DNA of 6,244 nucleotides from Glaciimonas sp. (GTDB taxonomy: Bacteria > Pseudomonadota > Gammaproteobacteria > Burkholderiales > Burkholderiaceae), in NCBI GenBank assembly GCA_014377145.1, contig JACMQE010000058.1, positions 1-6,244 on the forward strand, read 5' to 3'. The position numbers and the translations under genes were made by a program. The notes below the pieces were generated by a model. The model saw only the letters and a program-made list of their open reading frames with translations. It did not search any database and was not told where the DNA came from. Below, one piece after another: positions 1-6,049 of this stretch. The first letter of the stretch is position 1; each line of letters begins with the position of its first letter.

Positions 1-268
1 AAGCGCCAGCAAGCTGCGACTATCTTTCTTTCAAACGCGGGAAAAGCCCCAGCACTTTCTCTAAATCATAAGCGATATCACCGTAAGGAAACGATGCACC
101 CAGCATTAATGCTTGGCCCTGACCAAAATTGAGTGTCCCGGAATTAGCAAAAGTAAGTTGATAACCAAAGGCGATGACCGCATAGATCAGGCCTAACGCG
201 ATACTGCTAAAATTAGCTGAAGAAGAATTTCCATGATGTTTATCCAAGATAACGAAAGACAACGACAA
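1..268 (-). pseudogene. livH::livF deletion-fusion remnant (branched-chain amino acid ABC transporter)
   Basis: The minus-strand frame opens at 268 and reads a LivH-type inner-membrane permease N-terminus: the segment IALGLIYAVIAFGYQLTFAN followed by GTLNFGQGQALMLGA resembles the first membrane helix and the conserved stretch after it. After MLGA (around 92-103) the homology switches in the same frame to the middle of a LivF-type ATPase, DLEKVLGLFPRLKER, which in that family lies just before the ABC signature. A TAG at 20-22 interrupts it, and the same frame resumes as SQLAGA to the window edge, as expected before LSGGEQ. The rest of livH, all of livM and livG, and the start of livF are missing, inferring the usual livKHMGF order. 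Neither half can work. Residues 1-28 do not match a usual LivH start, so the true start is uncertain. Assignment is from remembered family sequence; the LivF half is the stronger match. Confidence 0.72.
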
Positions 269-289
269 TGTGCGCCTTTATACGGCAAG

Positions 290-323
290 AAAAAACCAGT
301 CATCGGATCTCAAAGACTGGCTT
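290..323 (-). terminator. Probable intrinsic terminator between livK and the livH remnant
   Basis: Read on the minus strand, AAGCCAGTC and GACTGGTTT form a stem of about 9 pairs (one G-U) around a 13-base loop, and the 3' arm runs into six consecutive T. It lies about 45 bases past the livK stop and before the livH remnant. In a working liv operon it would make downstream expression partial. The long loop makes it a moderate rather than strong terminator. Confidence 0.5.
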
Positions 324-326
324 GAC

Positions 327-366
327 CCCCAAGATACGTTCATATACAAATGAACGTATCTTGGGG
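327..366. repeat. 40-base perfect inverted repeat after livK
   Basis: Two perfect 17-base arms, CCCCAAGATACGTTCAT (327-343) and its reverse complement (350-366), flank a 6-base spacer. The element begins 3 bases after the livK stop codon. There is no T-run next to it on either strand, so it is not a classical terminator. An mRNA-stabilising intercistronic hairpin, of the kind known between binding-protein and permease genes, or a dispersed palindromic repeat unit are the likely explanations. No second copy occurs in this window. Confidence 0.85.
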
Positions 367-369
367 ATG

Positions 370-916
370 TTACTTCGCTAGCATAATAAGGCTATTTTCG
401 ACCTCATCGATCATCACCATACTTGGCTTGATCGCCTCGTAATCATCTTGGGTGTAAGGCTGTTCGTAGGTCGTAATCAAGCCTTCCGTTGGCTCTTTCA
501 GATTTTCCAGCGCTGCCCTTACTTTAGGACCGTCGGTGGTGCCAGCTTGCTTGATCGCAGCCACCAGAAAAGAGATAGAGTCGTATCCTTGAGCAGCAGA
601 AACTGCCGAAGGCATGCGATCCATTTTTTAGGCTTTTTGATAGGCCTGAATGAAGTTCTTGCGCTACTTGCACACCACGCTCATTTTTTGCTTCGTCATC
701 TCGTTCCACCAATTGGATCTGATGACCTAATACGCCGCCTTTGGCATTGATATCAGCCAAGGCTCGCTTGATGCCTTCGCGCATTGAAACGCCCATAGGG
801 ACGGAAACGTCGGTAAATGGTCCAGACACGCCTATCTTAATTGGTTCAGCAGCGTTACTAGCGAACGTCCAGGTTAGCAATGCAGCAGCAATAAATACGG
901 TAGTTTTATATGTCAT
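370..916 (-). pseudogene. livK: livK-type periplasmic amino acid-binding protein, internal deletion plus frameshift and stop
   Basis: This encoded the periplasmic solute-binding protein of a branched-chain amino acid type (LivJ/LivK family) ABC transporter. The ATG at 916 follows AAGAGAAAGA, a modest ribosome site. Residues 1-23 form a signal peptide (positive start, hydrophobic AAALLTWTFA, cleavage near SNAA), then EPIKIGVSGPFT starts the mature fold and homology continues to GVQVAQEL (about residue 88). At 654-657 the sequence jumps, out of frame, to the C-terminal lobe: NFIQAYQKA, an in-frame TAA at 628-630, then KMDRMPSAVSAAQGYDS and on to the stop at 370. About 95 C-terminal codons remain. 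Family members are about 380 residues, so about 200 central codons are gone. The joint lies in AACT, which fits the expected sequence on both sides, consistent with a microhomology deletion. The product would be a short secreted fragment without a ligand-binding cleft. The exact ligand cannot be told. Confidence 0.88.
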
Positions 917-932
917 GGTGTCTTTCTCTTTA

Positions 933-980
933 CTTTTACTTTTACTTTTACTTTTACTTTTACTTTTACTTTTACTTTTA
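933..980. repeat. Hexamer tandem repeat (CTTTTA)x8 in the livK leader
   Basis: Eight perfect copies of CTTTTA (TAAAAG on the coding strand of livK) run from 933 to 980, flanked by imperfect copies CTTTA (928-932) and CTTATA (981-986). The array ends about 12-16 bases upstream of the livK start codon, between any promoter and the ribosome site. Because the unit is six bases and the array is outside the coding region, copy-number change would alter leader length, not reading frame. The array also creates an artificial poly-leucine reading frame on the plus strand, which is not a gene. Confidence 0.95.
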
Positions 981-986
981 CTTATA

Positions 987-1592
987 TTATGTTATGTTAT
1001 TTTTCTTGAGTGGCGGCCATTTTTAATATCATATTAATCACTAAAAGAGGCTCGTGGCTAGCCACATTTGTCTCAATCAATGCCGAACTTAATCATGTTT
1101 GACTACATTTCCCTAAGCGATTTGTCAAATTTTATAGTTTAGTTGTAAAAAACATCATATTAACGCAGCATTTCAGCCCACCCTTACACTTTCCTGAAAA
1201 CAAGATGTTTTTTAAAATTTATACGTACTATCCGCACAATCTGGAGCATTGTGGCTCAAGCTTTTCATCTTTATGATGAAGACTTTTTATATACAGCAAT
1301 TTTGCGCATGATGAAGATTGGAAATCGTCATATAAAACCCAGCTCACGAGGCCAATATTGGTATTTTTATTGGCTTTTAACAGAAACTGATTTAAGGCGC
1401 TAAGATTGCTAAATTAAGCAAATACCGGATGCGTACCCCTAGAAGAAAAAGACCACAAGTAAGAAGATCGCTAAAAATAGATGAATAACTCCCAATAGGG
1501 TGTCGTTCGGAATACTGAGCAAGAGAACTTAGGGAAGCAGTGACAGAAGAGTGAAAAAGTAACCTAGATAAATCAAACCTATATATACTAGA
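987..1592. other. AT-rich region without recognisable genes (livK upstream region)
   Basis: I find no gene I can support here. A minus-strand open frame covering 1392-1688 has low complexity and no family resemblance, apart from overlapping a transposase scrap that is read in another frame. Small structures seen: a perfect 12-base palindrome GTGGCTAGCCAC at 1054-1065; a minus-strand TATGAT (1028-1033) that could be a -10 element for livK but lacks a good -35; and a hairpin with arms GCCAATA (1351-1357) and TATTGGC (1368-1374) followed by TTTT. These are weak. The stretch may be the eroded remains of older genes. Confidence 0.5.
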
Positions 1593-1753
1593 CACTAATG
1601 TCATGCCAAGGTGCGCCAGTCTTACCGATCCAAAGAATCGCGCCCAGGAATAGCCGGATATTGCTGCTTGGTCGGCGCTTGCGAGCAAGTATATGTATCT
1701 CGACGATAGCCTATTTTTTATCTAAGAAGGAATGAATGGCGCGATTTGGTCAT
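1593..1753 (-). pseudogene. IS5-family transposase N-terminal remnant
   Basis: On the minus strand, from an ATG at 1753, the reading MTKSRHSF shifts frame near 1720-1730 to LDKK, then TAG at 1711-1713 where a tryptophan is usual. It continues AIVEIHILARKRRPSSNIR and LFLGAILWIGKTGAPWHDI. This matches the conserved N-terminus of IS5-group (IS427-like) transposases: DKQW near the start, then RLFLEAVLW and RTGAPWRDLP. Homology stops at about 1593; the DDE catalytic core is absent. At least one frameshift and one nonsense codon occur within about 50 codons, so this is an old scrap. I could not find terminal inverted repeats or a target duplication. The identification rests on remembered consensus; the LFLGAILW-KTGAPW block is the decisive part. 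Confidence 0.7.
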
Positions 1754-1760
1754 TTCATTG

Positions 1761-1779
1761 AATGAAAATGTTTTTCATT
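1761..1779. repeat. Short inverted repeat upstream of the IS5 remnant
   Basis: AATGAAAA (1761-1768) and TTTTCATT (1772-1779) are perfect complementary arms with a 3-base spacer, 8 bases upstream of the remnant transposase start. It could be a promoter-region dyad of the insertion sequence or chance in AT-rich sequence. Confidence 0.4.
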
Positions 1780-1818
1780 ACCTGTATTTTATAGTTCACA
1801 AAAAACCTAAAAAAGGTG

Positions 1819-1848
1819 AAAAAATCCCCGGCATGCCGGGGATTTTTA
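1819..1848 (-). terminator. Strong intrinsic terminator of the cspA-type gene
   Basis: Positions 1820-1847 form a perfect 28-base palindrome with core TCCCCGGCATGCCGGGGA, bordered by A-runs on one side and T-runs on the other. It lies 21 bases past the cspA stop. The GC-rich stem followed by U on either strand allows termination in both directions, but the nearest gene is on the minus strand. Confidence 0.93.
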
Positions 1849-1868
1849 ATAAATGCTTGATTCAGCTG

Positions 1869-2072
1869 TTAAATAGCTTGAATATTCGAAGCTTGCTTAC
1901 CTTTAGGGCCAGCAGTAACTTCGAAAGAAACACGTTGATTTTCTTGCAACGACTTGAAGCCGTTCGATTGGATAGCAGAGAAATGTGCGAACAGATCTTC
2001 ACCGCCTTCATCAGGAGTGATAAAACCGAAACCTTTTGAATCATTAAACCATTTAACAATACCAGTTGCCAT
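1869..2072 (-). CDS. cspA: Cold shock domain protein, CspA family (intact)
   Basis: A 67-residue single cold shock domain (OB fold) that binds single-stranded RNA and DNA in the cytoplasm. Members act as RNA chaperones that melt mRNA structure or prevent transcription termination. The sequence starts [20 protein letters not shown], with RNP1 as KGFGFI (residues 13-18) and RNP2 as LFAHF (27-31). The nucleic-acid-facing aromatics W8, F15, F17, F28, H30 and F31 are all present, and the length is the family norm. The protein ends [13 protein letters not shown], typical of betaproteobacterial members. The ATG at 2072 has AGGA 8 bases upstream. The gene stands alone between its own leader and a strong terminator. 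It is the only gene in this window that reads through undamaged, which suggests continuing selection. Which paralogue it is (cold-induced or constitutive) cannot be decided from the protein. Confidence 0.97.
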   Translation of the reverse strand: MATGIVKWFNDSKGFGFITPDEGGEDLFAHFSAIQSNGFKSLQENQRVSFEVTAGPKGKQASNIQAI

Positions 2073-2188
2073 TACATTTCCTATTTCAGTTAAGTTGGGC
2101 TTACGCCCGTTAGATCGTTTAAAGCAAGAAAGAAATGACAGACTAATACTGCACCACTAGCTCAAATCTTAAACGATTGCATATCATA
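2073..2188 (-). promoter_or_regulatory. Candidate promoter and structured 5' leader of cspA
   Basis: On the minus strand a TATGAT (-10 candidate, 2188-2183) would place the transcript start near 2176 and give a leader of about 100 bases. I see no convincing -35 at the right distance. The leader starts in ATCGTTTAA (2177-2169), which is perfectly complementary to TTAAACGAT at 2122-2114, enclosing 46 bases. Next comes a GGGC-GTAA-GCCC hairpin (2108-2097) with a GNRA-type tetraloop, then the ribosome site AGGAAA. Long structured leaders that control cold-responsive translation are known for cspA-type mRNAs; that this one does so is inference. Confidence 0.45.
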
Positions 2189-2427
2189 CCGGGAAATTTA
2201 TCAAAATGCACTAAAAAAGATAAATAATATTATTCAACACACAACGTTTAATATTTACAATATAAAGTTTCCTGTTATTCAACCAACTTCTTGCTTTACT
2301 AGCTTTATAACTGATAAATATGAATAATAGCAATTATTTTTGTCTAAAATAATTAATCATGATAGAGGCTGTTATTGGCACTTTATATTGTTATTTAGTT
2401 ATATCCGTATTGATTTAATCACTGATA
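2189..2427. other. AT-rich intergenic region, no gene seen
   Basis: Nothing coding is supported. The one clear structure is an inverted repeat with perfect 9-base arms AATTATTTT (2332-2340) and AAAATAATT (2346-2354) around a 5-base loop. It has no GC content, so it is a poor terminator and may be chance in this composition. The far end of the IS4-type remnant may extend a little into this stretch. Confidence 0.5.
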
Positions 2428-2780
2428 TTACGCAGCCCGCAAAGTTTGAACTTCAGCATAGGGCTGTCGGGTTGCTTTCATAAAGAGCTTTGCTCTCAAC
2501 GCAAAGTGGCTTACCTTGTGCTTTATTTTCAGACACGCCAATTGGGATAAGGTGTAAATTGTCCTGAATACATGGTTGTTTAGAAAGGAATGTGCGGGTT
2601 GGCAATCTCGCCAATGCTTTGTTTAACTTCAACGACTGATAAAATTCTTCGACTTTCCACCATTTTTGTAGAAAGCCTTTATTTTGTCGCCTTCACACGC
2701 TAGATCGCTGCACACCAGATGCAACAAACCCATAATGAGACTTTGTATGTAAAGACCTGGTGCAACATCAGGACTGCATT
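2428..2780 (-). pseudogene. IS4-family transposase C-terminal remnant
   Basis: The minus strand reads the C-terminal end of an IS4-family DDE transposase across several frames. Pieces in order: VLMLHQVFTYK (about 2774-2740), LLHLVCSDLACEGDKIKAFY, WKVEEFYQSLKLNKALARLP, then after a shift NHVFRTIYTLSQLACLKIKH and KVSHFALRAKLFMKA, ending in TLRAA and a TAA at 2430-2428. The family's YREK signature, Y-2-R-3-E-6-K, is visible as Y, then WKVEEFYQSLK with E and K correctly spaced. The arginine is lost to a single-base deletion near 2659-2664. At least three frameshifts are needed to join the pieces, and the N-terminal two thirds is absent. It cannot be active. I could not define the inverted-repeat ends. 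Confidence 0.85.
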
Positions 2781-3009
2781 TGTGTAATTTTTTGCCAAAC
2801 ACGCAAGGCTAATGATTAAGTAATCCCAACATATTAACTACTTTTTAGGCATTAATACGTCACATCAGTTACGTACGTCCTATTTTTCTTGCTGCTATTC
2901 AATGGGCTACATCGATCATTTAACTGGCTTAAAAAAAAGGCGCCAATGCAAATTTAACTTTCTTATAATAGCAATAATTGGAGGCAGGCTCTAGCCATCA
3001 GTCTTTAGG
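2781..3009. other. Intergenic region between transposase remnant and lysR pseudogene
   Basis: I see no supportable gene. Just past the lysR stop on the minus strand is a GGCT-AG-AGCC hairpin without a T-run. Further along, a GGCGCC palindrome (2940-2945) abuts a run of eight T on the minus strand, a weak terminator candidate for lysR because the stem is only six bases without a loop. Confidence 0.35.
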
Positions 3010-3931
3010 CTAATAATCCGCTTGCACATAGGCATGGCGCAAAAAATCCACAAATGTCCGGATACACAGCGGCAAATGTCTTCGTTGTGCAAACATTGCG
3101 TAGATATCGTTTCCTGGCGCTGCAAACTCGTCTAGCACCGTGATTAGTTTGCCCGATTCAATTTCAGTACCAACTTCCCACATTGAACGCCATGCCAATC
3201 CCTTGCCATTGATCGCTCAATCATGTGACACCTGACCATCGTTACAAAATAAATTGCCCGCAACTTTGATCGTTACGACTTTACCGTGTTAACGGAAAGT
3301 TCAACCGCGCTGGCTGCCATCACCACTCATGGCAAGACAATTATGTTTAACCAGGTCTTCCAATGATTGCGACTTGCCATGGCGTTTTATATAGCTAGGC
3401 GATGCCGCCACAATGCGCTTGTTATCCGCCAGTTTAGTGCCGATTAGGGTCGAGTCTGATAGCGAGGCAATACGGATGGCGACATCGATGCTCTGGCCAA
3501 TCAAATCAACTACGCGATCACTCAAATTCAAAGTCAATGTTACATCACGGTGCTCCACCAAAAAAGAAGGCATCAAAGGTGCGATGTGTTGGTGGCCAAA
3601 GCCGGCTGGTGCAGAAATTAGTAAATGACCACTAGTGTGCGCACTGCGCTCAGAAACTGCTGATTACGCGTTCTCCAGATCTGACAGAATGCGTTGGCAA
3701 TCTTCTAAAAAAGCACTCCCTTCGTCGGTCAGTGCGATTCTACGGGTGGTGCGTTGCAAAAGTTTGACACCGAGCCGTCCTTCCAAGGCATCCAGACGAC
3801 ATCCTTATTATTGCCGGCGCAATGCCTTCGGCACGCGCGGCAGCAGAGAGGCTCCCTTTGGCCGCAACCTCTACGAAGGTTGAAATCTGCTTGAATTGGC
3901 CCAATACACAGTTACTTCCAATATTATCCAA
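3010..3931 (-). pseudogene. LysR-type transcriptional regulator, one frameshift and four in-frame stops
   Basis: Patched together, this is a full LysR-type regulator of about 297 residues. The N-terminal winged helix-turn-helix reads QFKQISTFVEVAAKGSLSAA then ARAEGIAPAII. A +1 shift near 3799-3806 leads to RLDALEGRLGVKLLQRTTRR, then IALTDEG. The effector-binding domain includes GHLLISAPAGFGHQHIAP, LSDRVVDLIGQSIDVAIRI and GKGLAWRSMWEVGTEIESGK, ending AYVQADY. In-frame stops are TAA 3666-3664, TGA 3303-3301, TAA 3291-3289 and TGA 3219-3217; both TGA codons sit where the family usually has tryptophan. Homologues usually begin MDQFKQI, which points to the TTG at 3904-3902 (a former ATG or a weak start) over the TTG at 3931. 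It is divergent from aceB, the usual arrangement of such a regulator and its target, so it probably controlled aceB. No functional regulator can be made. Confidence 0.92.
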
Positions 3932-3942
3932 ATTAATATTGG
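3918..3942. promoter_or_regulatory. Candidate LysR-type operator (dyad at the lysR start)
   Basis: CCAATATTA (3918-3926) and TAATATTGG (3934-3942) are perfect 9-base arms around a 7-base spacer. The core TTA-N7-TAA satisfies the T-N11-A rule for LysR-type binding sites. It lies 14 to 38 bases upstream of the preferred TTG start of the regulator, where an autoregulatory site is expected, and next to a TTGACC on the plus strand. Binding is inferred, not shown. Confidence 0.6.
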
Positions 3943-4043
3943 TTGACCTTGCTACTTGGCGTTATTAGTGTTTCAAATCCAGATGCAAATTTAGGTAAAA
4001 TATTTACAAGTTTTGAACACTTATGACTAAAACGCATAGGTCA

Positions 4044-4069
4044 CATCATATTTGCTTTTAAATATGATG
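4044..4069. repeat. Second dyad in the lysR-aceB intergenic region
   Basis: CATCATATTT (4044-4053) and AAATATGATG (4060-4069) are perfect 10-base arms around GCTTTT. The spacing gives T-N10-A, not T-N11-A, so it is a less typical LysR-type site. It could bind another regulator or be a fossil hairpin. An isolated TATACT follows at 4082-4087 without a good -35. Confidence 0.6.
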
Positions 4070-4147
4070 ATTTAGTTTAAATATACTCTACAACGTAAAA
4101 AAAACAGATAACCTCACTTTACAGCTTGGATACTGCATAGGGTGCAT

Positions 4148-4176
4148 TTGTCTAATAGAGCGTTGGAAAATATGGT
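4148..4176 (+). promoter_or_regulatory. Candidate aceB promoter
   Basis: TTGTCT (4148-4153) and TATGGT (4171-4176) are separated by exactly 17 bases, giving a plausible sigma-70 promoter facing aceB. The predicted leader is about 210 bases and contains a hairpin at 4251-4270 (GCGGGTTT/AAACCTGC, loop GCCA, one G-U pair). I see no gene in the rest of 3943-4394. Confidence 0.35.
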
Positions 4177-4394
4177 GTTAAAGGCCGACTACGGACGCAG
4201 GACTGCCATAGGATTTAAAATGGAGCTTAATACGCGAAATTGTTTTAGCAGCGGGTTTGCCAAAACCTGCCGACGAAAAATATGTTAGACCTGGACGCGT
4301 CTAGGTGGCTAGGAAAGCGCAATGCGGCTGGGGCGATTTTGCGTAAGTCCTATACACCTCCCGAAACGAACATGTTGAATAACAGGAGCAATGC

Positions 4395-5983
4395 ATGACA
4401 CAACTGACACTCCCAACTGGATTAGAAATCAACGATACGATCCAGAATAGTTACGAAGCAATTTTGAAGTCGGATGCATTGTCTCTTGTCGCCAAACTAA
4501 GCCGCGCATTTGAAGCGCGTCGTCAGAAATTGCTGGCGGTCCGCACTCAACGCGCACAACGTCTAGATGCTGGTGAGCGCCCGGATTTTTTACTGGGAAC
4601 TGCGCACATCCGTGAAGGTAATTGGAAGATCTCACCAATTCCGAAAGCATTGGAATGCCGTCGCGTAGAAATTACCGGTCCGGTAGAGCGCAAGATGGTT
4701 ATTAACGCTTTCAACTCCGGCGCTGACAGCTACATGACCGACTTCGAAGACTCGAATTCGCCATTTTGGGACAACCAAATCACTGGCCAGATCAATCTGC
4801 GCGACGCGATTCGCAAGACTATCTCAATTGAACAAAACGGCAAGTCCTATAAGCTCAACGACAAAGTCGCTACACTGTTGGTGCGCCCACGCGGTTGGCA
4901 CTTGGATGAAAAGCATGTACTAGTCGACGGCAAGCGCGTTTCCGGTAGCATTTTTGATTTTGCGCTGTTCATGTTTCATAATGCTAAAGAGCAACTGGTC
5001 CGCGGCGCTGGTCCTTACTTCTATTTGCCCAAACTAGAATCACATCTGGAAGCACGTTTGTGGAATGATATTTTCGTCATGACCCAAAACGAACTAGGTT
5101 TGCCACAAGGCACTATCAAAGCCACCGTATTGATCGAGACCATTCTGGCTGCTTTCGAAATGGACGAAATTCTGTACGAATTGCGTGAACATAGTGCTGG
5201 TCTTAACGCTGGCCGTTGGGATTATATTTTTCCCTGCATCAAGACATTCAAGCTCGACAAAGACTTCTGTCTGGCCGATCGTGCCAAAGTCGCGATGACA
5301 GCACCGTTCATCCGCTCGTACGCATTGTTGTTACTGAAAACTTGCCACAAACGCAACGCACCAGCAATTGGTGGTATGGCCGCACTGATCCCGATCAAGA
5401 ACGATAAGGCAAAGAACGACATCGCCATGGCCGGCGTGCGTACTGATAAAGCGCGTGATGCAACTGATGGCTATGATGGCGGCTGGGTCGCTCATCCAGG
5501 TCTGGTTGCGTTATCGATGGCCGAGTTCAAAAAAGTATTGGGCGACAAGCCGAACCAAGTCAGCAAGCAACGCGATGACATTAACATCACCGCCGCTGAG
5601 TTGCTAGATTTTAAGCCAGAAGCGCCGATCACCGAAGCCGGCTTGCGTTACAACATCAACGTTGTGGTATCCATTACCTTGGTGCATGGCTGTCAGGCAA
5701 TGGATGCGTGCCAATCCACAATCTGATGGAAGATGCCGCTACCGCTGAAATCAGCCGTGCGCAAGTCTGGCAATGGATACGCTCGACTAAAGGAATTCTC
5801 GACAACGGCAAAAAAGTAACTGCCGAAATGGTGGTCGCGATGATTCCTGAAGAGTTGGCGAAAGTCAAAGAACTGGTCGGTGGCGGCGTAACCTATGACC
5901 GTGCTGCCAAGATATTTGAAGAAATGTCGACTTCAGCTACTTTTGCAGAGTTTTTGACATTGCTGCTGTACGAAGAAATTTGA
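4395..5983 (+). pseudogene. aceB: Malate synthase A, 2-base insertion frameshift
   Basis: Malate synthase A condenses glyoxylate with acetyl-CoA to give malate, the second step of the glyoxylate shunt, in the cytoplasm. ATG 4395 has AGGAG 6 bases upstream. The frame is intact for 423 residues: DFLLGTAHIREGNWKISPIP near residue 64, MTDFEDSNSP (114-123), RPRGWHL with catalytic-type R166, and metal-ligand candidates E248 (VLIETI) and D276 (RWDYIFP). At 5662-5666, GTTGTGGT replaces an expected GTTGGT, so a TG/GT duplication shifts the frame and translation ends at 5726 after 20 wrong residues. Removing two bases restores GIHYLGAWLSGNGCVPIHN, LMEDAATAEISR and the C-terminus, total 528 residues, the normal family length. 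The catalytic-base aspartate, in MEDAATAEIS (D446 in the repaired protein), lies after the shift, so the truncated product should be inactive. Codon use stays healthy on both sides, so the lesion is recent or a sequencing error. Confidence 0.95.
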
Positions 5984-6018
5984 TGTGAAACGGTCCTTTG
6001 CACCGATTCTGATTCCTT

Positions 6019-6046
6019 AAAAATCGATCTTAGGATCGATTTTTTT
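6019..6046 (+). terminator. Intrinsic terminator of aceB
   Basis: AAAAATCGATC (6019-6029) and GATCGATTTTT (6034-6044) form a perfect 11-pair stem with loop TTAG, and the T-run is seven long (6040-6046). It lies 35 bases after the aceB stop. The A-run on the 5' side would also allow termination on the opposite strand. Confidence 0.93.
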
Positions 6047-6049
6047 ATG

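Noticed and set aside
327..366. 40-base palindrome as a Rho-independent terminator
   Set aside because: No T-run follows the stem on either strand; the separate stem with T6 at 290-323 is the better terminator.
933..980. Hexamer array considered as a CRISPR-like array
   Set aside because: There are no spacers and the unit is only six bases; it is a simple tandem repeat.
741..1037. Plus-strand open frame with a long leucine run
   Set aside because: It is the reverse shadow of the livK N-terminus, and the leucines come from translating the CTTTTA repeat array.
1392..1688. Minus-strand 98-residue open frame
   Set aside because: Low-complexity serine/leucine-rich translation with no family resemblance; the recognisable IS5-type coding in 1593-1688 is in a different frame.
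4204..4290. Short open frame of about 22 codons from ATG near 4220 in the aceB leader
   Set aside because: No convincing ribosome site and no recognisable product; not distinguishable from chance.
5222..5428. Minus-strand open frame inside aceB
   Set aside because: It is an antisense shadow of well-conserved malate synthase coding sequence, with no ribosome site or family resemblance.
5655..5726. Programmed ribosomal frameshift in aceB
   Set aside because: There is no slippery heptamer or obvious stimulator at the shift, malate synthase is not known to use recoding, and the lesion is a simple dinucleotide duplication.
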